DNA from: Methylorubrum populi
GTDB taxonomy: Bacteria > Pseudomonadota > Alphaproteobacteria > Rhizobiales > Beijerinckiaceae
Assembly (NCBI RefSeq): GCF_002355515.1
Contig: NZ_AP014809.1
Location: 558,001 to 622,000, forward strand
Length of the DNA: 64,000 nt
Direction: 5' to 3'
Part shown: positions 1 through 8,940 of the stretch, piece after piece
Position numbering within the stretch: the stretch's first letter is position 1
Layout of the letters: each line of letters opens with the position of its first letter
Position numbers and translations under genes: made by a program
Notes under the pieces: generated by a model
Told to the model about the DNA's origin: nothing
The model's database searches: none
Seen by the model: the letters and a program-made list of their open reading frames with translations, nothing else

Positions 1-2022
1 GCATCGGACTGGGCGACGCCCTTCGGCCTGCCGGATTTCGAAGCGATCCGTCCGGAGCATTACGTGCCGGCCTTCGCGCACGCCCTGAAGGCGCACGAGG
101 CCGAGATCGCGGCCATCGCCGGAAACGAGGCGGCTCCGAGCTTCGACAACACGGTCGCGGCGATGGAGCGGGCGGGCGCGGCCCTCGACCGGGTGGCCAA
201 CGTGTTCTTCAACCTGACCGGCAGCAACACCAGCCCGGAACTGCAGGCGATCGAGCGGGCGGTCGCGCCGCAGCTCGCGCGGCATTCGAGCGCGATCACG
301 CTCAACCCACAGCTCTGGGACCGGCTCTCGGCGATCGATCCCGATGCGGAGGATCTCCGCGCCGAGGAGCGCCGCGTGCTCGACCGCTACCGCAGCCGCT
401 TCCGCCGGGCCGGCGCCGGGCTCGGCGCGGAGGCCAAGGCCCGCATCGCCGAGATCGCGATCCGGCTGGCCGAACTCGGCACGCAGTTCGCCCAGAACGT
501 GCTGGCCGACGAGCGCGACTTCATCCTGCCGCTCGACGGCGAAGATGACCTTGCCGGCCTGCCGCCCTTCCTGCGCGACGCCGCCGCGGAGGCGGCGCAG
601 GAGCGGGGCGGCGCGCACAGCCACGTCATCACCCTGTCGCGCTCGCTGATCGAGCCGTTCCTCGTCTTCTCCACCCGCCGCGACCTGCGCGCTCTGGCCT
701 ACGCGGCCTGGACCCGGCGCGGCGAGAATGGCGGCTCGACCGACAACCGCACCATCATCGCCGAGATCGTGCGCCTGCGCGCCGAGCGGGCGCGGCTCCT
801 CGGCTTCGACAGCTTCGCCCATCTCAAGCTCGACGACACCATGGCCGGCTCGCCCGACGCGGCGATGGAGCTGCTGCGCAACGTCTGGAAGCCCGCGCTC
901 CAGCGCGCGGCGGAGGAACGCGAGGCGCTCCAGGCCCTGGTGCGGGCGGAGGGGCACGACTTCGCCCTCGAAGCCCATGACTGGCGCCACTATTCCGAGA
1001 AGCAGCGGCGGGCCGAGCACGACCTCGACGAGTCCGAGATCAAGCCGTACCTGCCGCTGGAAGGGATGATCCAGGCGGCCTTCGACACCGCGTCAAGGCT
1101 GTTCGGACTCAGCTTCGAGGAATTGCGCGACGTGCCGCGCTATCACCAGGACGTGCGCACCTGGCTCGTGCGCGACGCCGACGGCTCGGAAGTCGGGCTG
1201 TTCCTCGGCGACTACTTCGCCCGGCCCTCGAAGCGCTCGGGCGCCTGGATGAGCGCCTTCCGCTCGCAGGAGCGGCTGAACGGCGACATCAAGCCGATCA
1301 TCGTCAACGTGATGAACTTCGCCCGCGCCCCGAGGGCTGAGCCGACGCTGCTCTCCTTCGACGACGCCCGCACCCTGTTCCACGAATTCGGCCACGGCCT
1401 GCACGGGCTGTTGTCCGACGTGACCTATCCGATGCTCTCCGGCACCGCGGTCTCGCGCGACTTCGTGGAATTGCCCTCGCAGCTCTACGAGCACTGGCTG
1501 CAGCAGCCGGAGGTTCTGCGGGCGCACGCCCGCCACGTGACCACCGGCGAGCCGATGCCGGACGCGCTGCTCGAACGCCTGCTCGCGGCGGCGACCTTCA
1601 ACCAGGGCTTCGCCACCGTCGAGTACGCGGCCTCGGCCATCGTCGACATGACGCTGCACCTCTCCGCGGCCGGGGAGGACGGGCTCGACGTCGTCGCCTT
1701 CGAGGCGGATGCCCTGCGCCGCATCGCCATGCCGACGGAGATCGCCGCACGGCACCGGGCGCCGCATTTCGCGCATATCTTCTCCGGCGACGGCTATGCC
1801 GCCGGCTACTACAGCTATCTCTGGTCGGAGGTGCTCGACGCCGACGCCTTCGACGCCTTCCGCGAGGCCGGGGACATCTTCCACCCGGAGACGGCGCAGC
1901 GCCTGCGCCGGACGATCTACGGCGCGGGCAACCTGCGCGACGCGCGCGAGGCCTACACGGCCTTCCGCGGACGGCTGCCGAGCATCGAACCACTGCTCAA
2001 GAAGCGGGGGCTGGCGGCGTAG
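1..2022 (+). CDS. M3 family metallopeptidase (oligopeptidase A / dipeptidyl carboxypeptidase type), 5' end outside window
   Basis: Cytosolic zinc peptidase that cleaves oligopeptides, probably in the last steps of protein and signal-peptide turnover. The frame is open from base 1 (reads ASDWATPFGLPDFEAIRPEHYVP), which matches the usual N-terminus of the family, so the true start lies shortly upstream and the GTG at 64 is not the start. The zinc motif HEFGH is at bases 1381-1395 (visible residues 461-465), followed by the expected glutamate-containing helix. About 674 residues are visible, close to the usual 680-700. OpdA and Dcp cannot be separated here. It ends 11 bases before a strong hairpin shared with the convergent ftfL. 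Confidence 0.93.
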   Translation, partial: ASDWATPFGLPDFEAIRPEHYVPAFAHALKAHEAEIAAIAGNEAAPSFDNTVAAMERAGAALDRVANVFFNLTGSNTSPELQAIERAVAPQLARHSSAITLNPQLWDRLSAIDPDAEDLRAEERRVLDRYRSRFRRAGAGLGAEAKARIAEIAIRLAELGTQFAQNVLADERDFILPLDGEDDLAGLPPFLRDAAAEAAQERGGAHSHVITLSRSLIEPFLVFSTRRDLRALAYAAWTRRGENGGSTDNRTIIAEIVRLRAERARLLGFDSFAHLKLDDTMAGSPDAAMELLRNVWKPALQRAAEEREALQALVRAEGHDFALEAHDWRHYSEKQRRAEHDLDESEIKPYLPLEGMIQAAFDTASRLFGLSFEELRDVPRYHQDVRTWLVRDADGSEVGLFLGDYFARPSKRSGAWMSAFRSQERLNGDIKPIIVNVMNFARAPRAEPTLLSFDDARTLFHEFGHGLHGLLSDVTYPMLSGTAVSRDFVELPSQLYEHWLQQPEVLRAHARHVTTGEPMPDALLERLLAAATFNQGFATVEYAASAIVDMTLHLSAAGEDGLDVVAFEADALRRIAMPTEIAARHRAPHFAHIFSGDGYAAGYYSYLWSEVLDADAFDAFREAGDIFHPETAQRLRRTIYGAGNLRDAREAYTAFRGRLPSIEPLLKKRGLAA

Positions 2023-2033
2023 AACGCAAAAAT

Positions 2034-2062
2034 GAACCCTCCCCCGCGGAGGGGGAGGGTTC
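2034..2062. terminator. Hairpin terminator between convergent M3 peptidase and ftfL
   Basis: Perfect 12-bp stem (GAACCCTCCCCC at 2034-2045 pairing with 2051-2062) around a 5-base loop. Read on the minus strand the stem is followed by a short T run (ATTTTTG, bases 2033-2027), so it fits best as the intrinsic terminator of ftfL. On the plus strand there is no T run. Confidence 0.75.
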
Positions 2063-2072
2063 GAGCGGTGGT

Positions 2073-3746
2073 CTAGAACAGCCCGTCGATCTGCCCGTTG
2101 GCGTCGAGCCGGATGTTGTCCGCCGCCGGCACCTTGGGAAGGCCCGGCATGGTCATGATCTCACCGCAGATCGCCACGACGAAGCCGGCTCCCGCCGAGA
2201 GGCGCACGTCGCGCACCGAGACAAGGTGGCCCGACGGTGCGCCCATCAGGGTCGGATCGGTCGAGAACGAGTACTGCGTCTTGGCCATGCAGATCGGCAG
2301 GTGGCCGTAGCCGTCCTTCTCGAAGCCGGCGAGCTTCGTGGCGGCCTTCGACTCGATCTGGATGTCGGCCGCGCCGTAGAGCTTGGTCGCGATCGCCTTG
2401 ATCTTGTCGGTCAGCTTCGTCTCGGTCTCGTAGGCGAAGCTCAGCGGCTTCTGCTCGCCCTCGGCGAGCTTCACCACGGCCTGGGCCAGTTCCTCGGCGC
2501 CGGCGCCACCCTCGGCCCAGTGCTTGCAGGTGATGGCCTCGACCTGGAGCCGGTCGCGGCACAGCTCCTTCAACTTGGCGTGCTCGGCGTCGGTATCCTG
2601 GAAGAAGTGGTTCACGCCGACCACCACCGGCAGGCCGAAGCTCCGCACGTTCTTCACGTGGCGCTCGAGATTGGCGAAGCCCTTCTCCAGGGCGTCGAGG
2701 TTCTCAGCCTGGAGATCCTTCTTGTTGACGCCGCCATGCATCTTCAGCGCGCGCACCGTGGCGACGATCACCACCGCCGAGGGCTTGAGGCCGGTCTGAC
2801 GGCACTTGATGTCGATGAACTTCTCCGCCCCGAGATCGGCGCCGAAGCCGGCTTCCGTCACGACGTAATCGGCCAGCCGCAGGCCGGTCTGGGTGGCGAT
2901 CACCGAGTTGCAGCCGTGCGCGATGTTGGCGAACGGGCCGCCGTGGATCAGGGCCGGATTGCCCTCCAGCGTCTGCACGAGGTTCGGCTGCAGCGCGTCC
3001 TTGAGCAGCACCGTCATGGCGCCGGTGGCCTTCACGTCGGCCAGCGTCACCGGCTTGCGGTCACGGGTCTCGGCGATGACGATGCGGCCGAGGCGCTCCT
3101 CGAGATCGGCGAGATCACGCGCGAGGCAGAACACCGCCATCACCTCGGAGGCGACGGTGATGTCGAACCCGTCCTCGCGCGGGAAGCCGTTGGCGACGCC
3201 GCCGAGCGACTGGTTGATCGCGCGGAGCGCCCGGTCGTTCATGTCGACCACGCGGCGCCAGTGGATGCGGCGCACGTCGATGTTGAGTTCGTTGGCCCAG
3301 TAGACATGGTTGTCGATCAGCGCCGCGGCGAGCGAGTGGGCCGAGGTGATGGCGTGGAAGTCGCCGGTGAAGTGCAGGTTGATCTGCTCCATCGGCACGA
3401 CCTGCGCCTTGCCGCCGCCGGCTGCGCCGCCCTTCATGCCGAAGCAGGGGCCGAGCGAGGGCTCGCGCAGGCACATCACCGCCCGCTTGCCGATGCGGTT
3501 CAGCGCGTCGCCGAGGCCGACCGTCGTCGTGGTCTTGCCCTCGCCCGCGGGCGTCGGCGAGATCGCGGTGACGAGCACGAGCTTGCCCTCGGGCTTGCCC
3601 TCCAGCGACTTGATGAAGCCGTGGTCGATCTTGGCGATGTGCTTGCCGTAATTGTGCAGCGCCTCATCGGGAATGCCGATCCGCTCGGCGACCTGGGCAA
3701 TGGGCTTCAGCGTCGCCGCGCGGGCGATCTCGATGTCTGAGGGCAT
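2073..3746 (-). CDS. ftfL: Formate--tetrahydrofolate ligase
   Basis: Joins formate to tetrahydrofolate with ATP, giving 10-formyl-H4F. In methylotrophs this is the entry of one-carbon units into the assimilatory H4F branch and the serine cycle. The P-loop-like [14 protein letters not shown] lies near residues 65-80, followed by the family block [18 protein letters not shown]. The glycine-rich and CKHWAEGG segments are also present. Using ATG at 3746 gives 557 residues, the length I recall for the Methylorubrum extorquens enzyme. A GTG nine bases upstream (3755) is in frame, but the purine-rich GGTGAGAG just before the ATG is a better ribosome binding site for the shorter form. Single-gene unit between a CopZ-like gene and a convergent peptidase. 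Confidence 0.97.
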   Translation of the reverse strand: MPSDIEIARAATLKPIAQVAERIGIPDEALHNYGKHIAKIDHGFIKSLEGKPEGKLVLVTAISPTPAGEGKTTTTVGLGDALNRIGKRAVMCLREPSLGPCFGMKGGAAGGGKAQVVPMEQINLHFTGDFHAITSAHSLAAALIDNHVYWANELNIDVRRIHWRRVVDMNDRALRAINQSLGGVANGFPREDGFDITVASEVMAVFCLARDLADLEERLGRIVIAETRDRKPVTLADVKATGAMTVLLKDALQPNLVQTLEGNPALIHGGPFANIAHGCNSVIATQTGLRLADYVVTEAGFGADLGAEKFIDIKCRQTGLKPSAVVIVATVRALKMHGGVNKKDLQAENLDALEKGFANLERHVKNVRSFGLPVVVGVNHFFQDTDAEHAKLKELCRDRLQVEAITCKHWAEGGAGAEELAQAVVKLAEGEQKPLSFAYETETKLTDKIKAIATKLYGAADIQIESKAATKLAGFEKDGYGHLPICMAKTQYSFSTDPTLMGAPSGHLVSVRDVRLSAGAGFVVAICGEIMTMPGLPKVPAADNIRLDANGQIDGLF

Positions 3747-3961
3747 TTCTCTCACCGTCGTTTCTTGTGGCCCGGGCTCGCGGCGCGCCGAACCGCCGCC
3801 CGGCGCGCAGTCAGCCCACGCGTCTCCGTGGTAGCGGACGAAACAGCCACGATAAACCGATTGTCGCAGTGTGAGCGAAACAGCGGTGAAAAGCGTCTCG
3901 GATTTTTTTGATACCGGCCGTTAAGTTTCTTCAGGGGGAAAAGCGAATATCCGCCCGATCC

Positions 3962-4183
3962 TCAGCCGGTCATCGCCGTGGCGGTATAGCCTGCCTGTGT
4001 CAGCGCCTGCGCAACGTCGAGGCTCTGGGCGACGGTCAGGGCCGTGACCCGGCCATGATCGACATCGACCGCGACTTCCGCCTTCGGATCGAGGCGGCGG
4101 ATCGTGCGGCGCACGGCCTCGGCGCAGCCCTCGCAGGTCATGCCCTCCACGCGCATCGTCAGTTCGATCGGGCTCTGATCCAT
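3962..4183 (-). CDS. Heavy-metal-associated domain protein (CopZ-like metallochaperone)
   Basis: 73-residue cytosolic protein made only of one HMA domain. The metal site GMTCEGC has its cysteines at residues 17 and 20, in the loop after the first beta strand, as in copper chaperones CopZ/Atx1. It would bind Cu(I) and pass it to a P-type ATPase, but no such ATPase is in the window, so the partner and metal are inferred. The start at the ATG (4183) gives the normal small-chaperone length. The larger open frame continuing upstream is overprinted on the divergent EAL gene and is not coding. Confidence 0.88.
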   Translation of the reverse strand: MDQSPIELTMRVEGMTCEGCAEAVRRTIRRLDPKAEVAVDVDHGRVTALTVAQSLDVAQALTQAGYTATAMTG

Positions 4184-4469
4184 CGCACACCAATCCCTGC
4201 CTGCCGTTCGGCCGTCTGTCGGCCTTCGCAGATGTGGCCTCGGGATCGCGCTCGGCAAGCGCGCCGCGCCAACGGGCCGAATGCACGGGAGAAACGGGTG
4301 CGCCGCCTTGCGGCGGAGGACAGCCTCGGCGACATTAGGGTTACGACGAGCCGGACGCGCCACTCCACGCCAGCCGGTGCGTTTCAGCCACACGCTCTGC
4401 GGGAGCCCGTCCCGCGCCGTGAACGAGAAGCCCGGCCGCGGCCGCCAGACAGAAGCGCGTCGATCGACG

Positions 4470-5951
4470 GTGAAGACACCGAAATCCCGTACGATCCGCC
4501 CGCGCGGCACCCCCTGGATCCTCGGCCTCGTCGGCGTCTTGATCCTCGTTCCGCTGGCGCTTCTCGTGCCGCTCGCCGCGGTCGCCGCCGTATCGGGACT
4601 GGCCATCGTCGGCGGCGCCCTGCTGTGGCGGCGGCTGACCGCCCTCTCCACCGCACAGGAGGTCGTGTCCAAGGAGATCGGCGTATTGTCACAACGTCTG
4701 GTGAAGCTGGAGGCCGTCGCCGCCGCTCTCGTCCAGACACGGATGCAGGGCGCGAGCCCCGCGGAACCGTCGGCTCCGTCGAGCGACGGGGCGATCAAGG
4801 CTCTCGATGCGCGGCTCGTCTCAGGCATCGAGGAGGTGACCGCCGAGATCGGCATCCTCAGCGGGATCGTGCGCGAACTCGCGGCCGTGGTGTCCGCGCA
4901 GGACAGCGATATCGCCCGCCTGAAGGCACAGCCGCCCGAGGCGCCCCCACGTTCGCGCGCGGTGGAGACGATCCAAACGATCCAGCCGAGTCCGGCGCCC
5001 GCCGCGACCGTCCTGCCGGCCCCGGAACCGGTATCGACGCCGATGCGGCTCGTTCCGCGCACGACCCCTCCGGTTGCCCGCCCCTCCGATCCGTTCGTGA
5101 CGGCCGGCGACGAGACAGCGCTGATCGACGCGTTCGACGGCGAGGGACTGGAAGTGTACCTGCAGCCGGTCGTCACCCTGCCGCAGCGCAAGGTCGTGGC
5201 CTACGAGGCCCTGGCGCGGCTCACGGTCGGCGACGCGGTCTACACGCCGGAAACCTTCCTGCCGGTACTGGAGCGCCACGGCCGCACTACGGCTCTCGAC
5301 CGGCGCATGCTCCAGCGCGTCGCCACCATCGCGCGCCATCTCCAGGGGCGCGGCAGCCCCGCCTCGGTCAGCTACAGCCTCACGCCGCACTCGCTGTTCG
5401 AGCCCGGATTCCTGCGCTCCCTCGGCCGCCTCGTCAGCGAGGGGCCGGAACTCGCCGGTCGCGTGGTGATCGCCCTGCCGCAGGCGAGCTGGCGCAGCCT
5501 CGATGCCGAGCAGGCGGCCCTTCTGGCGGGGCTGCGCGGACGGATCGGCTTCGTGATGGATCGCCCGATCGACCTGCGCTTCGACCCGAACGCCCTGGCC
5601 GAGCGCGGCATCGCCCAGGTCAAGGTCGCCGCCGCGCTGCTGCTGCGCCCGCTCGACCGCGCGGCGATGCCCGACATCGCGCTGGAGGATCTGGTGGCCT
5701 CCCTCGGCCGCGTCGGCATCCGGCTGGTCGCGACGGGCGTCGAATCCGAGACCGAGGTGCCCGACCTCATCGATCTCGACGTGCCGCTGGCGCAGGGCGG
5801 CGTGTTCGCCGCGCCCCGCGCGGTGCGGGCAGAAGTGCTCTCGGCCTCACCCGATGCGGCGCCGCCTCCGCCGCCGCCCTCGCCCGATCCGCCCCCCAGC
5901 CCGCCGCCGCAGCGCCGCCCCTTCCGGGACTTCCTGCGCCGAGCTGGATGA
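4470..5951 (+). CDS. Membrane-anchored degenerate EAL-domain protein (TipF-like)
   Basis: About 493 residues with a GTG start at 4470 (GTG 4419 is also possible). A hydrophobic hairpin near residues 17-55 is followed by a helical, probably coiled-coil stretch, a proline-rich linker and a C-terminal EAL domain from about residue 215. The EAL signature is present (YEALARL, Glu about 246) and a Lys sits in QVKV. However, the DDFGTGYS block that supplies metal-binding aspartates in active c-di-GMP phosphodiesterases is replaced by a segment reading VMDRPIDLRF. The tail is rich in Pro. Layout and degeneration resemble Caulobacter TipF, a c-di-GMP-binding flagellar positioning factor. Its neighbours on the minus strand include CheZ and CheY. 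TipF function is inference. Confidence 0.75.
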   Translation: MKTPKSRTIRPRGTPWILGLVGVLILVPLALLVPLAAVAAVSGLAIVGGALLWRRLTALSTAQEVVSKEIGVLSQRLVKLEAVAAALVQTRMQGASPAEPSAPSSDGAIKALDARLVSGIEEVTAEIGILSGIVRELAAVVSAQDSDIARLKAQPPEAPPRSRAVETIQTIQPSPAPAATVLPAPEPVSTPMRLVPRTTPPVARPSDPFVTAGDETALIDAFDGEGLEVYLQPVVTLPQRKVVAYEALARLTVGDAVYTPETFLPVLERHGRTTALDRRMLQRVATIARHLQGRGSPASVSYSLTPHSLFEPGFLRSLGRLVSEGPELAGRVVIALPQASWRSLDAEQAALLAGLRGRIGFVMDRPIDLRFDPNALAERGIAQVKVAAALLLRPLDRAAMPDIALEDLVASLGRVGIRLVATGVESETEVPDLIDLDVPLAQGGVFAAPRAVRAEVLSASPDAAPPPPPPSPDPPPSPPPQRRPFRDFLRRAG

Positions 5952-5998
5952 GTTCAATGGATGGTCGTCTCAGGCGGACGACGTCGGTGAGGCAGCGG

Positions 5999-6226
5999 TC
6001 AGGCCCCGGCGGCCTCGCGCTCAAGCCGCTTGCGCAGGCGCGTGGCACCGTAGACCTGCGCGAGGCGCTGGCGCGCCGCGGAGATCGGAGGCGCCTCGCG
6101 CTCGGCGCGGGCGGCGGCGATCACCAGCAGTGTCGTCGCGATGGAATGGTGCAGCTGCCCCTGTGCGCGGACGCGGTCGAGGGCATCACCGGATGCGCGA
6201 TCCGGCGGCAGATCGAAATTCGCCAT
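5999..6226 (-). CDS. Small hypothetical protein
   Basis: 75 residues, basic and alanine-rich, with a predicted central helix and many Arg/Glu residues; no signal peptide or membrane segment. I do not recognise the family. It lies convergent with the EAL gene and on the same strand as cheZ and cheY, about 200 bases downstream of cheZ, so it may be the last gene of that unit. Support is only the compact open frame in an otherwise empty gap. Confidence 0.45.
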   Translation of the reverse strand: MANFDLPPDRASGDALDRVRAQGQLHHSIATTLLVIAAARAEREAPPISAARQRLAQVYGATRLRKRLEREAAGA

Positions 6227-6427
6227 GGTCCAGCCCCTGCGGCGGTCCCGATACGGGTTCCGCCTCCTTCATCGGGGAGGACCTTGACAGTTTTTCGCAG
6301 GCGCGATGTTCGGATCAAGGCAGCTTGGCCGTAAGCGCAAGACGGTTTCCGCCTTCGCCCCAAGCTCGGGTTCAGACGTCCAATGGCTGAGCCCACCCGG
6401 CTCCGCGCCGCTCCGGCGAAGGCCGGA

Positions 6428-6964
6428 TCAGGCGAACAGCGCGTCGATCGCGTCCTGCGCCGTTGCCGGTCCGCCCATCTGCGGGCCGTTGAGCAGCAGC
6501 GACTCGTTCCGCTTGCGACGGTCGGCTTCCGTCTCGTCGATGCCGGCAGCGTCGCGGGCCTTCACCGCGGCGCTGAAGCGGGCGAGCCGGCCCTCGAGCT
6601 GGCTCATCGCCTCCGCCACCTTGGCGATGCGCTGTCCGGTGATGTCCTGGAACGTGCACGCCTCGAAGATGTCGTAGATCTTCGCCTCGACCGCGTCGCG
6701 GTAGCCCTTTCCGTCGGGCAGCGCCAGGATGGCTTCGGCCGTGTTCATGATCGAGTTGGTCGCGCCCGCGGTCGCCGCCACCACCTCGCTCAGCTCCTCG
6801 TGGACCATCGGCAGACGGTCGCGCGTCAACTCGTTGGCCCGGAGGAGCGCGATCGCGTCCCGCAAGCTGGCGATGTAGTCGGCGATGTCGAGGAGTTCCT
6901 TCACCATGGCCGAGGGATTTGAATTCTGCGACCGGCCGTCGCGTGCCGTGAGCGTCATTCTCAT
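6428..6964 (-). CDS. cheZ: Protein phosphatase CheZ-like
   Basis: 178 residues. It carries the CheZ active-site helix TFQDITGQRI at about residues 103-112, where the Asp and Gln catalyse dephosphorylation of CheY-P. The rest is helical, as in the long CheZ hairpin. ATG at 6964 is preceded by AAGAGATCGACC, an acceptable ribosome binding site; the upstream in-frame GTG at 7069 would add an Arg/Ser-rich tail unlike the family. The gene sits about 200 bases downstream of a stand-alone cheY on the same strand. CheZ is not universal in Rhizobiales, so the pair suggests signal termination by phosphatase, perhaps also for a non-flagellar CheY. Confidence 0.85.
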   Translation of the reverse strand: MRMTLTARDGRSQNSNPSAMVKELLDIADYIASLRDAIALLRANELTRDRLPMVHEELSEVVAATAGATNSIMNTAEAILALPDGKGYRDAVEAKIYDIFEACTFQDITGQRIAKVAEAMSQLEGRLARFSAAVKARDAAGIDETEADRRKRNESLLLNGPQMGGPATAQDAIDALFA

Positions 6965-7163
6965 GGTCGATCTCTTGGGCGATGACTCGCGACGTTCTGT
7001 TTTCGACCCGCTCGAGGCCGGCCGCCGCGGGGGCGACCGTTCATCCGGCGTGCGGCCCGGCGACACCATATTCGGGGCCGGCGCACGCCACGTCCTCGTG
7101 CCACTCCCGTCCGCCGACCCGTTTCCTGTGTGTCAGAGGAGACCTCGTCGGCGGCTCGAGCGA

Positions 7164-7547
7164 TCAGGCTCCGCAGACCGCCTCGATCTTCGACTTCAGG
7201 GTCGCGGCGTTGAAGGGCTTGACGATGTAGTTGTTCACGCCGGCCTTCTTGGCGGCGATGACGTTCTCGGTCTTCGACTCGGCGGTGACCATGATAAACG
7301 GCGTGGTGCGCAGGCCCTCGTCGGCGCGGACATGGCGCAGAAGCTCGTAGCCGGTCATCGGCTCCATGTTCCAATCCGAGATGACGAGGCCGTACTTGCG
7401 GCCCTTCAGGCGCGCGAGAGCGGCGGTACCGTCGGAGGCATCATCCACATCCTCGAAGCCGAGCTGCTTGAGGAGGTTGCGGATGATGCGCACCATGGTC
7501 TGGTAGTCGTCGACCACCAGGATAGGCATGCTGAGGTCGAGGGCCAT
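7164..7547 (-). CDS. cheY: Single-domain response regulator CheY
   Basis: 127 residues, a bare receiver domain. The acidic pair is D13-D14 (VVDDYQ), the phosphoacceptor is D58 (ISDWNM), the switch Thr is T88 (VTAES) and the invariant Lys is K110 (IVKPF). The motif NNYIVKPFNAATLKSKI is typical of flagellar-motor CheY proteins. The ATG at 7547 is preceded by CGGAG at good spacing; the longer frame upstream is not needed. It is followed by cheZ, its likely phosphatase. Confidence 0.93.
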   Translation of the reverse strand: MALDLSMPILVVDDYQTMVRIIRNLLKQLGFEDVDDASDGTAALARLKGRKYGLVISDWNMEPMTGYELLRHVRADEGLRTTPFIMVTAESKTENVIAAKKAGVNNYIVKPFNAATLKSKIEAVCGA

Positions 7548-7851
7548 ATGACGTGTGCTCCGTGTGTCCCTGATCGTTACTGGCGGCGCGCGGCCCTCTC
7601 GAGCGATCAACGTCGCATCGACGCGTGCGAGCGGAGCTGCCTTCCGTCCGACGAACAATAGACGGCCCGCATTGCGAAGCGGTTAATCCGGGCTCCCGTC
7701 CGATTCGCTTGACCGGGCAGACTGATTTCGCCAAGTCTCCGGCCCCGCGCGGTGGGGGCGAACCGCAACGGCCGCACCGGTGCCCTCCGTCGAGATGTCC
7801 GTCTCGATTGACCCGTCAGACCCGACAAAACACATCCGATCGCAGGAGCCG
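7548..7851. other. Divergent intergenic region cheY / ribF
   Basis: About 300 bases between divergent genes. It should contain the cheY and ribF promoters. I see no convincing -35/-10 pair, repeat or small gene. The start of ribF is uncertain within 7780-7852, so part of this stretch may be coding. Confidence 0.5.
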
Positions 7852-8859
7852 ATGCCCTCAGGCGACGAGAACGCCGTGCCGTCCGCCGGGACCGGCCTTC
7901 CCCCGAAGCGCTTCACGGTCTGCCGTGAGGACGACCCTGTGCCGCCGGCCCTCGCCGGTGCCGTCGCCGCGCTCGGCAATTTCGACGGCGTGCATCGCGG
8001 CCACCGGACGCTGATCGCGACGGTGCGTGAGGAGGCCGGATCGCGTCCCGCCGCCGTGCTGACCTTCGAGCCGCATCCACGCGCCTTCTTCGCGCCCGAC
8101 CAGCCGATGTTCCGGCTCACCGGCCCGCGGGCCAAGGAAATCGTCTTCGCGCGGCTCGGGCTCGACGGCCTAATCGTCCGGCGCTTCGACGCGCGTCTCG
8201 CCGGCACCGGCGCGCGCGACTTCGTGGAGGGCTGGCTGCGCGACGAGCTCGGCCTGTCCGGCGTCGTGATCGGCCACGACTTCCATTTCGGCCGTGGGCG
8301 GGAGGGCTCGCCCGGGATCCTCGCCGAACTCTGCGCCGAGGCCGGCCTGTCCTGCCGCATCGTTCCGGCGGTGTCGGCCGAACCCGGCGACGCGCCGATC
8401 TCCTCGAGCGCGATCCGCGCCGCCCTCGCCGCCGGCGACGTCGCGCGCGCCAACGATCTTCTCGGCTATCGCTGGTTCGTGCTGGCGCCGGTGCGTCACG
8501 GCGACAAGCGCGGACGCACCCTCGGCTACCCCACCGCCAACCTCGCCCTCGATGCCTGCGGACTGGCCCACGGCATCTACGCGGTGCGGGTGCGCCTCGC
8601 CGACGGCAGCCTCCATGACGGCGTGGCGAGCTACGGCCGCCGCCCGACCTTCGACGACGGAGCGCCGCTCCTCGAAGTGCACCTGTTCGACTTCAAGGGC
8701 GACCTCTACGGACAGGAAGTCGCCGTCGAGCTGCTGGCCTATCTGCGCGGCGAAGAGAGGTTTTCGAGCGCAGAGGCGCTGATCGCACAGATGGATGTCG
8801 ATTCGGCCCGAGCCCGGGCCGCGATCCAAACGGATCGCGTGCCGTCGATGCTGGGCTGA
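7852..8859 (+). CDS. ribF: Bifunctional riboflavin kinase / FMN adenylyltransferase
   Basis: Makes FMN and then FAD from riboflavin in the cytosol. The N-terminal nucleotidyltransferase domain has GNFDGVHRGH (residues 42-51) and ISSSAIRAAL. The C-terminal riboflavin kinase domain has GDKRGRTLGYPTANLAL with the PTAN motif. Starting at ATG 7852 gives 335 residues, near the usual 305-330, with AGGAG three bases upstream (short spacing). GTG 7780 and ATG 7795 are in-frame alternatives that only lengthen a non-conserved leader. Single gene, convergent with the hydroxyacid dehydrogenase. Confidence 0.94.
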   Translation: MPSGDENAVPSAGTGLPPKRFTVCREDDPVPPALAGAVAALGNFDGVHRGHRTLIATVREEAGSRPAAVLTFEPHPRAFFAPDQPMFRLTGPRAKEIVFARLGLDGLIVRRFDARLAGTGARDFVEGWLRDELGLSGVVIGHDFHFGRGREGSPGILAELCAEAGLSCRIVPAVSAEPGDAPISSSAIRAALAAGDVARANDLLGYRWFVLAPVRHGDKRGRTLGYPTANLALDACGLAHGIYAVRVRLADGSLHDGVASYGRRPTFDDGAPLLEVHLFDFKGDLYGQEVAVELLAYLRGEERFSSAEALIAQMDVDSARARAAIQTDRVPSMLG

Positions 8860-8870
8860 CCACGGTTGCG

Positions 8871-8892
8871 GCCTCCCTGCTCGAAGGGAGGC
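8871..8892. terminator. Hairpin after ribF
   Basis: Perfect 8-bp stem GCCTCCCT/AGGGAGGC with a 6-base loop, starting 11 bases after the ribF stop and lying between convergent genes. There is no T run on either side, so it may be a weak or factor-assisted terminator. Confidence 0.45.
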
Positions 8893-8940
8893 GCGACCTG
8901 GGTGACGCCCCCGATACGGCGCCGGGCTCGCCCGATGCTC

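Noticed and set aside
60..305. Short minus-strand open frame inside the M3 peptidase gene
   Set aside because: It is antisense to a strong conserved gene and has no ribosome binding site; high GC content gives many such open frames here.
2226..3740. 504-codon plus-strand frame overprinting ftfL
   Set aside because: ftfL on the other strand is clearly the real gene; the translation is rich in Arg, Gly and His, as expected for antisense frames of a GC-rich gene.
3908..6334. 808-codon frame across the CopZ and EAL genes
   Set aside because: Its translation is Arg/Pro low-complexity, while the other frames carry a recognised HMA domain and EAL domain.
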